A stretch of 64,000 nt of DNA from Paracoccaceae bacterium (GCA_033344815.1 JAWPMR010000001.1:420136-484135), one strand, 5' to 3'. Positions 47,781 through 58,706 are shown, counted from the first letter of the stretch. The notes: generated from the letters alone by a model not told the origin. Numbers and translations are program-made.

Positions 47781-48728
47781 TAAACGAGGGACTTTCAAGT
47801 CACTAATTTTTGCAAGGTTGGAAGGAACCTTAATCTGCTGGATGGATTATTGACGCAGAGGGCCATGGCTCGCCCTTCTGCAGATTTCTGTAAATGCCGC
47901 ATACTGTCACGTCTATTCTATCGTCACCGCAACCGGAACTCAGCAGGACGCACGAATATTGGAGCGCCTAACCTCTGCTGTAACATGCACGGCATTGCAG
48001 GTTTCTTGTACACAGTCACACCAAAGCAGACCTAAATGGCGTAGGATTTCGAGAACCGCAAATCTGCAATTTTGTTTTTGCGGTGTCACGCGGATTTAGA
48101 ATTCATTCACCTGATCTCGCTTCAATAGTGGTCTTCATAACTCCATTTCTGATGTTTGCGTCGATAACAGACATATTTCGACTGAGATTTCCCCGCCCAT
48201 TTCATGCTGCTGCGACGCGGGCTGTCACATATCTCACGCCTTCGGCCTCAAGCCGCATGTTCTGTTCCAAATCACAATCGATCCAATGGACCATTTTACG
48301 AATTCTGTTTCATTCAAACATGCGCTTTTGGACAAGCGCATCCAACCACACCGCCAATGACTGCGCCGGTAAAAGTGTATGGCAACAAAACGAATTTGCA
48401 GCTCAGTGCCAATATGTTGTCTTGTCGACGTCCGAATAGCTTAAAACGGCGTGTTTCGCCATCGCCTGCGAGAGCATGGGGCATGTTCTTCGGAACGACA
48501 AAAATCACCGCAGGCGCTTAAGAGCCATGTCAAACTCAGCAATTTGGTCCACCTCTTTTCGGTGTTCGCAGACAACCGTGACCAGCCGAACGCCAAGTCT
48601 TGCGTTTTTCACAGCCAATTCCAGTAGTTTCTCCCTATGAAAACAGCCAGTCCTCAACTGGGCTACAAGTCGCGGACAGGACGCTTCGGGTAAGTTGCCT
48701 ACCGGTGAACTGCATGGGCAGCCAGGTT
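47781..48728. other. 948-base gene-poor stretch
   Basis: No strong gene. On the minus strand an ORF ending at 48505 (ending KEVDQIAEFDMALKRLR) overlaps by GTGA an ORF running 48508-48314 with a hydrophobic tail (LPYTFTGAVIGGVVGCACPK). This could be a small coupled pair or chance. Nothing else is supported. Confidence 0.35.
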
Positions 48729-49202
48729 TCAGCCTGCGTCGGAAACCAAAACATGTGCCATTTTGGTGATGCTCTTCTTTAGGTTGCGCAACTCGTTCTG
48801 GGGCAACGCATCCAAGCATTCCACAATTTTGAGCAAAGGATCGTTCCTGAGGGACTCTATCCCTGCTTCAGTCAGAAGCAGCATTTTGCTACGCCCGTCC
48901 CTCGGGTTTTCCATCTGTGCGACGAATCCGCGATTTACCAGCGTCTGAATCGCGCGCACCACAGGAGCGTGAGTTTTGCCCAAAGATTTGCGGATCAAAC
49001 TCATGGTGCAATGGCTTCTCGGATTTGACCTGATGTAGCGAAGTATCGACCATTGTAACGGTTGGATATCGCCAGAAGCCTGTGGTCCATAGGCGCTTCG
49101 CACAATGGTTTCCATCAAAACGGCAGTAGCAATATTGCTTTTTATGACAGTTGGATTTTTCAAATTAAATTTTGTATAAATTTGAACGGCAATTTGTTTC
49201 AA
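48729..49202 (-). CDS. MarR-family transcriptional regulator
   Basis: A 157-residue winged-helix protein. The core METIVRSAYGPQASGDIQPL leads to helices and a wing (KTHAPVVRAIQTLVNRGFVAQMENPRDGRSKMLLLTEAG), the MarR pattern. The frame opens with TTG at 49202, after AAAGGG, and an ATG at 49115 is an alternative start that would drop the first 29 residues. The ligand is unknown and no obvious target gene is adjacent. Confidence 0.78.
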   Translation of the reverse strand: MKQIAVQIYTKFNLKNPTVIKSNIATAVLMETIVRSAYGPQASGDIQPLQWSILRYIRSNPRSHCTMSLIRKSLGKTHAPVVRAIQTLVNRGFVAQMENPRDGRSKMLLLTEAGIESLRNDPLLKIVECLDALPQNELRNLKKSITKMAHVLVSDAG

Positions 49203-49784
49203 TCAAAAATACCCTTTAAGGTTAACCGCTTAGGCGGGAGCTGGTGTTCCATTTGTGGATTGAAACAGAGACTCGTTTTTTGATCATAGGCATTAGTTCT
49301 GGCCGGATCCGTGGATTTCCCGGAACGTGTCATATGTGCATTTTTTGAAAACCTGTCTCTCCACAGAGACGAAACTGGATGACACAAAAGCCATTCGCGC
49401 GTCGGGCTTCGCAAAGCCAAGGCAGTTTCTAACCCGCGCCAGAAAACGCCTGACGTTTCCAAGCTGTCACCCAGCACAGACTGGAGTCGTTAACTGCGGC
49501 GCCAAATCCTGCTGGTTTTGACATCCTCAGTTACTCAGCAGCACCCTCGTTGGGGATGATGTGATCACCCGACCCGCAGGATACATGGATACTCACCACA
49601 GGTGTTACATGGCATCTACCTGATCGCGATCGCACGCGATCACTTTTTTGAAGAGTAATGGCGAACTAAAGTCCACGTGTGCTCGCCTCGGGTAATTCAG
49701 GCCGATACGCTCTCACTCATTCCCAAGTATTTGGGAAAAAGCAGTGCAGCGCATGCCTCTGGATCCAATCAGTGTTTTTGGGCT
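49203..49784. other. 582-base stretch without a protein gene
   Basis: No credible protein gene. It contains a strong plus-strand terminator (49621-49649) with no gene before it in that direction, which hints at an unannotated RNA. Confidence 0.45.
49621..49649 (+). terminator. orphan Rho-independent terminator
   Basis: TGATCGCG-ATCGCA-CGCGATCA (49621-49642), a perfect 8-bp stem, then C and six T (49644-49649). No plus-strand gene ends upstream; the neighbouring MarR and cheD genes are on the other strand. Confidence 0.75.
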
Positions 49785-50303
49785 TCAAAACAATTCGAGA
49801 TCATTGCCAGAACTTTGTGGGGCCTGAACCTGAGACACAGTCTCGACCGGCGCGTCGCTGCGAATTTTCAGCATAACGCGGCCCGTCGCTGGCCAAAACA
49901 TGATATGACGCGCAGTTTCGCCACCCAGTGAATGGCCTTCGCAGGCTATGCCTTCTTGCTCCAGGAATTTTAGAATGAATGCGCTATTCTGCTTCCCGAT
50001 TTCGCTCAATCCAGCGACCATCTGCGCGCCGCCAAACGCTTTGGCCCGCAATTTGTTTCTCTGCGCTCCATGCTTTAGGATATCGTTGATCAAAAGCTCC
50101 ATCGCGTTAATGCCAACAAGGTTGCAGACACCGCTCTCAGCTGTGCTGGTTGTAAGAAGCATATGATTCATACCACCAACACCGGAAGCAGGATCCCACA
50201 AGCAGCACGAAACGCATGACCCCAGAAGCGTACTAATGATAAAATCCGGATCAGAGCCGACCGCCTGCTCCCCCTGCGTGATATGATGACGTGACTTTTC
50301 CAT
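49785..50303 (-). CDS. cheD: chemoreceptor glutamine deamidase CheD
   Basis: A 172-residue CheD protein that deamidates glutamines of chemoreceptors, with the active-site segment TLLGSCVSCCLWDP and the GGMNHMLL motif. The catalytic Cys is in GSCVS and His in MNHMLL. The ATG at 50303 overlaps the cheB stop (ATGA), so it is coupled to cheB. Function in a chemotaxis array is inferred, as no cheA, cheW or cheR is within the window. Confidence 0.92.
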   Translation of the reverse strand: MEKSRHHITQGEQAVGSDPDFIISTLLGSCVSCCLWDPASGVGGMNHMLLTTSTAESGVCNLVGINAMELLINDILKHGAQRNKLRAKAFGGAQMVAGLSEIGKQNSAFILKFLEQEGIACEGHSLGGETARHIMFWPATGRVMLKIRSDAPVETVSQVQAPQSSGNDLELF

Positions 50304-51430
50304 CAAATTCGGGCCCCATTTTTACTTTTTACTGAATTACGTGCCTGCCCGGCACTGTCACGGATCGCTTGTCCAATCTTATCCAACGGCAACTCATGCT
50401 GGACTGCGCCAAGAGCCATTGCAGCGCGCGGCATTCCATAAATCACGCAGGTGTTTTCGTCCTGCCCGAAAGTAGACGCGCCTAATCCGGCCAGTTTAAG
50501 CAATCCCTTTGCGCCATCTTGCCCCAATCCGGTCAACAGACCGGCGGTGATGCGGTCCGCGCCGTCTTTGACGGAGGAAAACAACACATCTACTGATGGG
50601 CAATGCAATGCAGGCGGGTCGTTCGGCGCAAAACGGCAATACCAATGACCACCACGGCGACAGATTTCCGTGTGCTGATCATTGCCAGGTGCCAGCACAA
50701 TGTCACCCCTGCTTAAAGCCTCTTCCTCATTGGCCAGAAATACATGCTGTTGCATTTGCCTGTTCAAACGTTCCGCAAAACTGATCAGAAAGTTTCCAGG
50801 CATATGCTGCACAATGACAACCGGCGGCCCGGACGGGTCCAGCATTGGCAAAACGGCTTCCAGCGCGGCAACGCCGCCAGTCGAAGCGCCCAGCAGAATA
50901 ATCGAACCTTCGTCGCAAGGATCGGCGCTCTTCTTGGACGTCGCATAGGTCACAGCATCTGTGCCATTTGATTGCAATCGCATTTGCAACTGCGAAGGAC
51001 GTGTGCACGCGGCATGATAAACGCGCTCACAAATGTCGTCCGTCAATTCTTCGCCAAAACTTTTGGAAGGCTTGACCATGCAATCAATCGCTCCCCGCGA
51101 CAAAGCTTGCACCGCCGCATCACTTCCTGCCGCTGTTAGGCTCGACATCATCACAACCGGCATGGGCCTTGCGCGCATCAGGCGCGTCAAGAAATCCAAC
51201 CCGCTCATTCCAGGCATTTCGATATCAAGCGTCAACACATCTGCGGGATGGGCTTTGATGTAATCACGCGCTTCTATTGCGTCAGCGGCCTCACCCACGA
51301 CTTCCAACCGAGGGTCTGCAGAAAGAACTGCACGCAACCAGGCACGCATCACGCGCGAATCATCAACTATGAGGACCTGCTTTGGAGTTCCCGTACCGCT
51401 TAACCCGCCGTTCGAATGTGTCGCTGTCAC
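50303..51430 (-). CDS. cheB: chemotaxis response regulator protein-glutamate methylesterase
   Basis: A 375-residue CheB with a receiver domain (acidic DD in LIVDDSRVM, phosphoacceptor Asp in [12 protein letters not shown], Lys in CMVKPS) and a C-terminal methylesterase with the Ser of LLGASTGGV, His of VVIVQHMPG and Asp in GLGQDGAKG. It demethylates chemoreceptors. The GTG at 51430, after GGGAAT, is chosen; a TTG at 51460 is possible and would add ten residues. Its partner cheD overlaps. Confidence 0.92.
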   Translation of the reverse strand: MTATHSNGGLSGTGTPKQVLIVDDSRVMRAWLRAVLSADPRLEVVGEAADAIEARDYIKAHPADVLTLDIEMPGMSGLDFLTRLMRARPMPVVMMSSLTAAGSDAAVQALSRGAIDCMVKPSKSFGEELTDDICERVYHAACTRPSQLQMRLQSNGTDAVTYATSKKSADPCDEGSIILLGASTGGVAALEAVLPMLDPSGPPVVIVQHMPGNFLISFAERLNRQMQQHVFLANEEEALSRGDIVLAPGNDQHTEICRRGGHWYCRFAPNDPPALHCPSVDVLFSSVKDGADRITAGLLTGLGQDGAKGLLKLAGLGASTFGQDENTCVIYGMPRAAMALGAVQHELPLDKIGQAIRDSAGQARNSVKSKNGARI

Positions 51431-51460
51431 AATAAAATTCCCGTGCCGAATGTTCGACAA

Positions 51461-51475
51461 CCAACGCGGCGTTGG
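51461..51475. promoter_or_regulatory. perfect dyad before cheB
   Basis: CCAACGC-G-GCGTTGG, 7-base arms with one central base, 31 bases upstream of the cheB GTG start. An operator is possible. Confidence 0.4.
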
Positions 51476-51557
51476 TCATGCGCTTTCCGGCACTGGTATG
51501 GCAAAGACTTATGAAGCGAGCCTTAATGTCGTCGTGTTTTTGGCGGCCAATTTGCCC

Positions 51558-52706
51558 TCAACCGGCCCGCTCCAAAATCAGCTGTCGCGACACGATCATG
51601 CGCATGATTTCATTCGTGCCTTCCAAAATCTGATGGACCCGTAGATCCCGAACAATTTTTTCGATGCCATAGTCCGCCAAATACCCATAGCCGCCATGGA
51701 TTTGCAAAGCATCATTGGCGATATCAAAGGACGCATCCGTGACAAAAACCTTTGCCATTGCGCAAAACTTCGTCACATCCACCGCGCCCTGATCCAGTTT
51801 CCATGCGGCCTGACGCAGGAAAACGCGTGCTGCCTGAAGTCTGACTTCCATGTCCGCCAATTTGAATTGCAATGACTGAAATTGATCTATGGATTTGCCA
51901 AACGCCTTGCGCTCCGCCGCATAAGACAAGGCTGCATCAAGCGCCGCCTGCGCGCCCCCAAGAGCGGATGCCGCAATATTCAACCGGCCCCCATCCAACC
52001 CCGCCATGGCATAGGAAAAACCGCGCCCTTCCTCCCCGATCAGATTGTCAAATGGCACGTGACAGGCATCAAATTGAACCTGCGCCGTCGGTTGCGCACG
52101 CCACCCCATTTTCTGTTCCAGGGCGCCAAAGGACAAGCCTTCGCTTTCGGACTCGACGATCATCGCCGAAATCCCCTTTGGCCCATCCTCCCCGGTGCGC
52201 ACCATACTGAGATAGGCATCCGAATAACCGCCCCCGGAGATAAACGCCTTTGTGCCATTGAGCACATAGCCTTCATTGCTGCGCCCGGCCCGCGTGCGCA
52301 AGGCTGCTGCATCTGATCCCGATCCCGGTTCGGTCAGGCAATAAGAAAAAATCTTCTCCATACTGCAAATCTGTGGCAGCCATTTTGCCTTGCTGTCCTC
52401 AGTCCCGAATTTGTCAATCATGCCACCGCACATATTGTGGATCGATAAAAACGAAGCCACCGCAGGACAGGCCATGGACAATGCTTCAAAGACCAGCGTG
52501 GCATCCAGTCGGCTCAGTCCCGATCCGCCATATTCGTCCGAAACATAGATCCCCGCCAGCCCGAGCTCTGCAACTTTCGGCCAAAGGGCTTTGGGGATCG
52601 TACCTTGGCGTTCCCAATCCTGGGCAAAAGGTGCGATGTGTTCCTGTCCAAAGGCATAGGCCATATCGAAGATGGCGGATTGTTCTTCGGTTGCTGCAAA
52701 ATCCAA
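51558..52706 (-). CDS. acyl-CoA dehydrogenase (isobutyryl-CoA dehydrogenase-like)
   Basis: A 382-residue flavoprotein of the ACAD family. FAD-contact segments are CLTEPGSGSDAAAL and GGYGYLADYGIEKIVRD; the catalytic Glu lies in ILEGTNEIMRMIVSRQ. Closest in pattern to isobutyryl-CoA dehydrogenase of valine breakdown. The TTG start at 52706, after AAAGGG, is used because relatives begin with DFA; the upstream frame begins with another TTG. Uses ETF as acceptor. No mmsA/mmsB genes are beside it. Confidence 0.9.
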   Translation of the reverse strand: MDFAATEEQSAIFDMAYAFGQEHIAPFAQDWERQGTIPKALWPKVAELGLAGIYVSDEYGGSGLSRLDATLVFEALSMACPAVASFLSIHNMCGGMIDKFGTEDSKAKWLPQICSMEKIFSYCLTEPGSGSDAAALRTRAGRSNEGYVLNGTKAFISGGGYSDAYLSMVRTGEDGPKGISAMIVESESEGLSFGALEQKMGWRAQPTAQVQFDACHVPFDNLIGEEGRGFSYAMAGLDGGRLNIAASALGGAQAALDAALSYAAERKAFGKSIDQFQSLQFKLADMEVRLQAARVFLRQAAWKLDQGAVDVTKFCAMAKVFVTDASFDIANDALQIHGGYGYLADYGIEKIVRDLRVHQILEGTNEIMRMIVSRQLILERAG

Positions 52707-54502
52707 GAGGTTGCCCTTTCTGAATGCGATGTCTGAACCGCGCTCGCGGATATGAAAGTGATCCTTCAAGGAGTATCACTATTACATGGCCTTGGAACAG
52801 ATGGCATCGGGGCCTGAATGAAAACATTTTGCCGACCAAAAGACGTTCTGTAAATGCGGCGGTCAGCGGCGGCATCGGGTAAGTCGGACATGTCAGAGCT
52901 GAAGTCGGAACCGGGAACCTGCCGAAGCGCTGTCAATCTAGACACTGGCGGTTGAATCCGGCACCTGATGCAACCGCATGCCCTCACCCGGATGGTAATT
53001 CATCAACACTCTCCGCCCCTCTGAGACTGTAAATTCGAATTCACTGTACGCCTGCGTCTCAGACCTCGTCCCTGAACCCGAACTAAAGTGTTTGTTGGAT
53101 CGACACTGAGGGTTTCGTCAGCAACGAAACAACCATGGAAAACTACAGATCCATTTGGCTTTTTTTTGAGTAAGCCTGGTCATCTGCACAACAACAGTAG
53201 CGCATGCAGCTAATGCCGCACCATGCATACGGGCGCGCTGCATCTCTGATCAGATAATGTGGAGAGCCCACGCAAAAAACCTTCTCACCGGATCGCTCAC
53301 CAAGCGTAACGGTACCAAAATCATATCTGCTCGGGCCGACTGGAGTCCTCCATCCCAAACAAATTCACTCCGGAACCCTACGATTGACGCACCGACGGGG
53401 TGCCACGGGCCTTACTGCGCCCGTTCGGGCGTTCGAATGAGGCAAGGGACGTGACGAAAGTGCGGTCCAATCAATCACGCACCGCTTGTGGCATCGGTGG
53501 CGGTCCCGCTTGCGGGAGGGGTGCGGCGGGACTGCTTCACCATAGGAAATCGCACACTGCGACAGCATTGCGTGTCATGTTTTTTGGCAATAACCGCAAT
53601 TCTGCTGACATCAACGCTGTTTGGATTTCCGCTCTTGCGCAGAGTGCGCCGCGCGGCGGAAAATACCACACAACAGATTTGCAAATCAGTTGCAAAAATT
53701 TGCAAACTGACAGATTTCCTTTTTTATTACATATTTACAGATACTTAAATATCATCTGCTAATCATTCATTGTTATGAAATCACGCCGGCGGGTCAATTA
53801 CGGAACCGCAAGGAGCCAGATCGGTGCAAGCCATCTTTTCGCCGTTCCTGAAGCACAATGCGTTCCGTGAGGTGCGCTGGCTGGCAAGTGCGACGCCTTA
53901 CAGTTGTTCCAACGCTACCCCGTGAAGTGGTTCCAGGCGACGGCTCCCGGAATTTTTCATGCGCATCCGGTTGCAACGCAGATCAATCGCTGTCTACATT
54001 CTCGCAAGTCAAAATGAGGGACCAATTTTGTCCCGAAAAATTTCAGCGGCAAATCCTGTGACGTCCTGCATCGAAAACACCGCCGCATCTGTGTCATACG
54101 TCAGAATCGGAACCGCCTGTGGGATGCGAAACTCTCCAAACTCAAAATAAAGCTCTCTGGCAATCAGCGAAACATGCAGTGAGACCGCGCTACTATCGGG
54201 TCAACACGCGGTGGACTCACCTTAGTCCCTTTGAAGGGAATGCGCGCAAGCGGGTCGCGGCCAGTTTCTGCGAAAACATCCGGAGCGTAAAAGGGTTCAA
54301 ATGAGGTGGCATGCACGATAGCGCCCAAAGGCCACGCACGCTGTAACCGCAGCGACCACGAGCGTCACACCCCGACGGCCTAAAGTACCATCCCGGTTCA
54401 ACCGGCGAATTCCATAACAGTTCGCGCCGGGAACGCGATTTGCGGTCCGATAGGATAGGCAACAGCCCAACACTTGGCCATCAAGCACGCCTTGTGAGGC
54501 AT
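52707..54502. other. 1.8-kb gene-poor stretch
   Basis: No ORF is convincing: those present overlap on both strands and lack starts with ribosome sites. It has a small hairpin GTTTCGT-CAGCA-ACGAAAC (53112-53130) and an AT-rich tract from 53677 with three TTGCAAA words, followed by ATG 53775 and a 31-residue ORF of no known type. Could be decayed coding DNA. Confidence 0.5.
53675..53708. promoter_or_regulatory. TTGCAAA word cluster
   Basis: Three TTGCAAA words within 34 bases, the first in the palindrome ATTTGCAAAT, beside an AT-rich tract. Possible repressor-binding or promoter region for an unrecognised transcript. Confidence 0.35.
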
Positions 54503-55552
54503 TCAATACCCGGTCATTTCCAAATATCCACGCCCGACATGCGTGCCGGAAATTCGCACTGGCCCCTCCCAATAAGGAATGGATGTTTCCATCCATGCCT
54601 GCGGATTCAACGCCTCAACTGTGACGTCAACGCCTTTAGCGGGCAAAAAAGCGCGCCAAGTTGTCGGAATCTGACGACCCGCTACGTCATGTGTGACCAG
54701 CGGTTCAGCCGAAAAAGCGCCATCGGGAAAAGGCGTGGCAGATCCGTCAGGCTCTATCCAGGTGGCGGCGGTATAATCGCCGCCCGCGCTATCGCGCAGG
54801 GTGAATCCCATCAGACGCGCGCCCCCCTCGAAAGCCATTGAAAACCAATCCCAACTGACTTGAGACGCTCCAAGCGGTTGCGAGGCCCATTCGCGATCCA
54901 GCCAGGCCTGACCGCTCACTTCCACTGGCCCGCCCGGTAGGGTCAGCGTGCCGGAAATGTCAAAAAAAGGCTGGGAATAGTAATAGCTGGCGCGGCCCGA
55001 AGCTGATTTTTGCGAGTACCCGCGATCCCCGTGAAAAACCAGCGGTCCTTGCGCCTTCAGTGCCATGTCATATGCAAAATCAACGCCTGTGGCGCGCAGG
55101 GACATCTCTTGCATGTCATCCCCGCGCATCACCCAGTCATCAATCCAGGCCTCAAACGGATCGGCAGTAACGCCCGCCTGACCAATCCCGCCCCGCGCCC
55201 GCCGCTCTGCCACATGATGGGCATCGGGCGTCGTAATGGCCGCATGTGCCAGCCAAAGCTGCGGGCTGTCCCACCCGGGGCGTTCTTCCGGCGCCATGGC
55301 GCTGCGAAACAGGGTCCATTGCAAGCCGTAATCTGTCCCTGCTGCGTCTTTCAGGTTGGCGGTGAGATACCACCATTCAATGCGAAACCCCGGATGCGGG
55401 CCATGATCGGCCGGGAACTCAAATGCCTGACCACGTACAGGCAGATCAAACCCTTCCGCGTCATTCCCGAGCCCGGCGAAGCTTTGAGCAACAAGCGATG
55501 TTGCACATAGCGACCAGAACAGAAAGCCGATGACCAAAGAATTAGCGTTCAT
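54503..55552 (-). CDS. lipocalin-like/CrtC-AttH family protein
   Basis: A 349-residue protein of the AttH/CrtC hydroxyneurosporene-synthase-like family, formerly called lipocalin-like. A signal peptide (MNANSLVIGFLFWSLCATSLVAQ) precedes a two-lobe beta-barrel with conserved motifs RIEWWYLTANL and QAWLDREWASQ. It binds a lipid or pigment and is secreted or membrane-bound. Its ATG overlaps the permease stop by 11 bases, and together with the ABC pair it forms a known triad for lipid or lipoprotein handling in the envelope. Confidence 0.86.
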   Translation of the reverse strand: MNANSLVIGFLFWSLCATSLVAQSFAGLGNDAEGFDLPVRGQAFEFPADHGPHPGFRIEWWYLTANLKDAAGTDYGLQWTLFRSAMAPEERPGWDSPQLWLAHAAITTPDAHHVAERRARGGIGQAGVTADPFEAWIDDWVMRGDDMQEMSLRATGVDFAYDMALKAQGPLVFHGDRGYSQKSASGRASYYYSQPFFDISGTLTLPGGPVEVSGQAWLDREWASQPLGASQVSWDWFSMAFEGGARLMGFTLRDSAGGDYTAATWIEPDGSATPFPDGAFSAEPLVTHDVAGRQIPTTWRAFLPAKGVDVTVEALNPQAWMETSIPYWEGPVRISGTHVGRGYLEMTGY

Positions 55553-57926
55553 TGCTAAAGACTCTCAGCAGCTTATCAGGGGGCGTGCGCGCCAGTTGGA
55601 TCGCGGGCCAAAGGGCCGCAGCAAGTGCGGCAACCAGCGTCAGCCCCCCCAACTTCATGTAATCCAATGGAAACAAAAACATCGGCAGCCGCCAACCAAA
55701 CGCTTCGACGTTGACAATCGCCAGTAAGACCCACGCCAGTGTTAATCCCAACGGCACCGCCAGCACACCAGTGAGAGCCGCCAATGAAATGGCGCGCAAC
55801 AGTTCCAAAGCCGCGAGATGCCTACGCGTCAATCCCAAGGCCCAGACCGGCGCTAATTGCGGCAAGCGCAGGCTGGCCAGCGTCAACAGGCTGATCAAGA
55901 GCGCGAGACCTGCGACAGAAAGGGTCAGTACATTCAGCGCCGCAGTCACGGAAAAAGTCCGCTCAAAAACGGAAAGGGAAAACGCTTTCAGATCGCTCTG
56001 GTTGATCAGTGCGGCCTCGCCGAGGTCAAATTCCTGTCGCAGCTCGTTTGCCAATTGGCCCGGTGTATCCGTGCGCAGTCCAAACCGCTGCGCGCGAATG
56101 TCCGGGTAACGCTCAGCGAAAAGCGTTTGAGAAATTACAACTTGTCCCGCTGAATTGCCATAGTCGCTGTAGATGCCGAGGATCAGATCGCCATTGGGCA
56201 ATGTATCTCCAGTTTGCAATCCATTCCGGCGCGCCAGCTGCTCATTGACCAAAGCTCCCTCACTCGCCGCCAGCCTGTCCCATGCGTCTGGCAGGGTTGC
56301 AAGCAAGGGCCAGTTTTCACGGTAGGTCACATCATCCTTCATGCCGAAGACTTCCGCGGGCAATCCAGCGATGCGTATCTCCTGAGAAACGATCGGCAGG
56401 ACCGTTACCCCCTGCGCCTCTAGATAATCAACGAGTGCGACAGCCTGATCGGGTGAATTAGCGTTAACATACAACTCGGAAGCCAAGCGCTGGTCCAGAT
56501 ATCCCGTAAAAGTCATTCGGAAGCTCGACACCATTGTGGAGACGCCAATGTTGGTTGCCATCGCCAAGAGCAGAGCCATCAGCGCCATTGAAAGTCCCGG
56601 TAATTGTTGGCGGCTGTCGGCCCAGAACCATTCTGACAAGGCGCCGCGCTGCAGCCGACTTGCGCCATGCAGTGTTGCGTTTAACAAGAGCGGCAGCAAA
56701 AATGCAGCCCCGATCAGCAGGCAAGCCAACAAAGCAAACCCGGCAAAAAGCCCCTGCCCTAAAGTGGCAAACCCGAGCCCCACCACAAAGAGAGCCAACG
56801 CTGACGCCGCTAGCCATCTGGCGGCGCCTTCCGCGTGCATGCTCATGGCGCGCGGATGGTTAAAGGACAATAAAGGCAAGCGCGCCAGTTTTATCAGGGC
56901 CGCGGCAGTGGCAACACCGGTGCCTGCCACAGCCATCCCCAATCCCGACAGCCACCACGCCGGGCGCAGTTGCAACTGACCAGTAACCTCTGCGCCATAA
57001 AGCCCGCGCAGGGTCGCCGCCACATCCGGCAGAAGCGCGGCCGCGATCACATACCCCAGCGCAATCCCGATCGTGCCCGCAATCAGTGCAAAGACGCCCA
57101 GTTCCAGGGCCAGAAGGATCATCAGACGGCGCAATGGGATGCCCAGAGCACGCAACGTGCGAAACACTGCGCGGCGTTGCTCAAACGCCAGACCAACCGC
57201 ACCGTATACAATGAAAATACCAACCGCGAAGGACAACAGGCCAAATGCCGTGAGATTGAGGTGAAAGCTTTCTGTCAACCGCGCCACGTCGTTTTGTGCT
57301 GTGGGTTGCGTCAAAACATAATCCGGCGGCAAGGGCGGCACCCCCATCGGTTGGCGTGATGCCACGATCAATCGGGTGATGTCACCCGGTCGTGCCAGCA
57401 GGTTTTGCACAGTCGCAATATCACCGATCGCCGTGCCGGGATTTTGCGCGTCATCCAGTTGAACAGCAATTGGAAGACCGTCAAAGAACCCCGCGTCTTC
57501 CGGATTTGCAATGATGGTGTTGGCCTCAAAAAGCGGGCCGCCCGTCGTGTCAGGCTCGGGGTCTTCGGGGGTTTGTTCCATAGTGGATTGCGGCAAAGTC
57601 ATCGGTTCCAGACCGATCACGCGTAAGGATTGATCGTCACTGCGCAATTGCCCGTCAAGAACCGGACTGACCTGCCACCCCAACCGCCGCAGCGCCACAT
57701 ATTGCGACGTTGTGAGAGACGCACCATCCGCGCGACGCACCTGTTGCAAATCGGTATTAGACAGCACATCGGCCGCGCCGTCATAGCTGGCGCGCGCCTC
57801 GGCGTTGATGGCCTGAACGCCGGACCACAAAGCCGTTGCAAGCGCCAGACCAGCGATCAGTGTCACCAATTGCCAGGGGTTGGCGCGCCAATGCGACATC
57901 AAAGCCGTGATGCCGAGCCACGTCAT
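55542..57926 (-). CDS. FtsX-like ABC transporter permease
   Basis: A 794-residue permease with two FtsX domains. Four helices at residues about 20-40, 235-260, 270-300 and 330-350, and a second set from about 400 on, flank large periplasmic loops. The order is LolE/MacB-like duplication. It acts with the ATPase encoded upstream, and the ATG overlaps that gene's stop (ATGA). It is thought to move a lipid or lipoprotein between membrane and the lipocalin-like protein. Confidence 0.87.
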   Translation of the reverse strand: MTWLGITALMSHWRANPWQLVTLIAGLALATALWSGVQAINAEARASYDGAADVLSNTDLQQVRRADGASLTTSQYVALRRLGWQVSPVLDGQLRSDDQSLRVIGLEPMTLPQSTMEQTPEDPEPDTTGGPLFEANTIIANPEDAGFFDGLPIAVQLDDAQNPGTAIGDIATVQNLLARPGDITRLIVASRQPMGVPPLPPDYVLTQPTAQNDVARLTESFHLNLTAFGLLSFAVGIFIVYGAVGLAFEQRRAVFRTLRALGIPLRRLMILLALELGVFALIAGTIGIALGYVIAAALLPDVAATLRGLYGAEVTGQLQLRPAWWLSGLGMAVAGTGVATAAALIKLARLPLLSFNHPRAMSMHAEGAARWLAASALALFVVGLGFATLGQGLFAGFALLACLLIGAAFLLPLLLNATLHGASRLQRGALSEWFWADSRQQLPGLSMALMALLLAMATNIGVSTMVSSFRMTFTGYLDQRLASELYVNANSPDQAVALVDYLEAQGVTVLPIVSQEIRIAGLPAEVFGMKDDVTYRENWPLLATLPDAWDRLAASEGALVNEQLARRNGLQTGDTLPNGDLILGIYSDYGNSAGQVVISQTLFAERYPDIRAQRFGLRTDTPGQLANELRQEFDLGEAALINQSDLKAFSLSVFERTFSVTAALNVLTLSVAGLALLISLLTLASLRLPQLAPVWALGLTRRHLAALELLRAISLAALTGVLAVPLGLTLAWVLLAIVNVEAFGWRLPMFLFPLDYMKLGGLTLVAALAAALWPAIQLARTPPDKLLRVFSNER

Positions 57927-58597
57927 GACATGTCACCCACGTGATGCACTGCGCCGTGTGACAGCGAAAGTCTGCGTGTCATGCGTGCAGCCTGGCGCAG
58001 CGAATGGGTGACCATCAGGATTGCCGTGCCGGTTTGAGCCGCACTTTCCAGCATCAGACTCAAAACTGCGTCAGCCGTGGTTTCATCCAGATTGCCGGTT
58101 GGTTCATCCGCGAGCAACAACTTGGGCCGTGCGGCCAATGATCGTGCAATGGCGACCCGCTGTTGTTGCCCACCAGAGAGGGCCTCGGGGTATTTCGAAA
58201 GGTGATCCTTCAGCCCGATTTTTTCGGCCAGTTGATCCGCCCAATCGGGATCGTATTGATGCGCCAGGCGTGCGTGAAAGGCAATGTTGCTGGCCACTGT
58301 CAGGCTGGGAATCAGGTTGAACTGCTGGAAAATCAGGCCGACAGTCTTACGGCGCAGAAGGGCGGTCTGCGCATCTGAAAACGCTGTGATATCGGTACCA
58401 TCCACTTCGATCTTGCCGCCGCTTACGCGGTCAAGACCCGCCACGAGGTGAAGCAATGTGCTCTTGCCACTGCCAGATTCGCCCTCAAGAGCCAGGGTGT
58501 CGCCCGCCGCCAGTTCGAACGAAACATCTCGCAACACTTCAACGGCGCCCGGACCTGTGTCGTAGCGTTTCGCCAAATTAGAGATCTTCAACACCAT
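57923..58597 (-). CDS. ABC transporter ATP-binding protein (LolD/MacB type)
   Basis: A 224-residue ABC ATPase: Walker [11 protein letters not shown]-loop FQQFNLIP, signature LSGGQQQR, Walker [10 protein letters not shown] and H-loop MVTHS. The SGSGKSTLL and QQFNL pattern is the LolD/FtsE/MacB group. The ATG at 58597 has AGGAC ahead. First gene of the three-gene operon. Confidence 0.92.
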   Translation of the reverse strand: MVLKISNLAKRYDTGPGAVEVLRDVSFELAAGDTLALEGESGSGKSTLLHLVAGLDRVSGGKIEVDGTDITAFSDAQTALLRRKTVGLIFQQFNLIPSLTVASNIAFHARLAHQYDPDWADQLAEKIGLKDHLSKYPEALSGGQQQRVAIARSLAARPKLLLADEPTGNLDETTADAVLSLMLESAAQTGTAILMVTHSLRQAARMTRRLSLSHGAVHHVGDMS

Positions 58598-58706
58598 TTT
58601 GCGTCCTGACACCCATACCCTAGCGGGACATGGCGCAATTGTCGCCGAGCGCAAGACAGGCTGCGCGGACCTGACGCATGTTTATCGGCGGCAAAAAGGG
58701 AAACGT

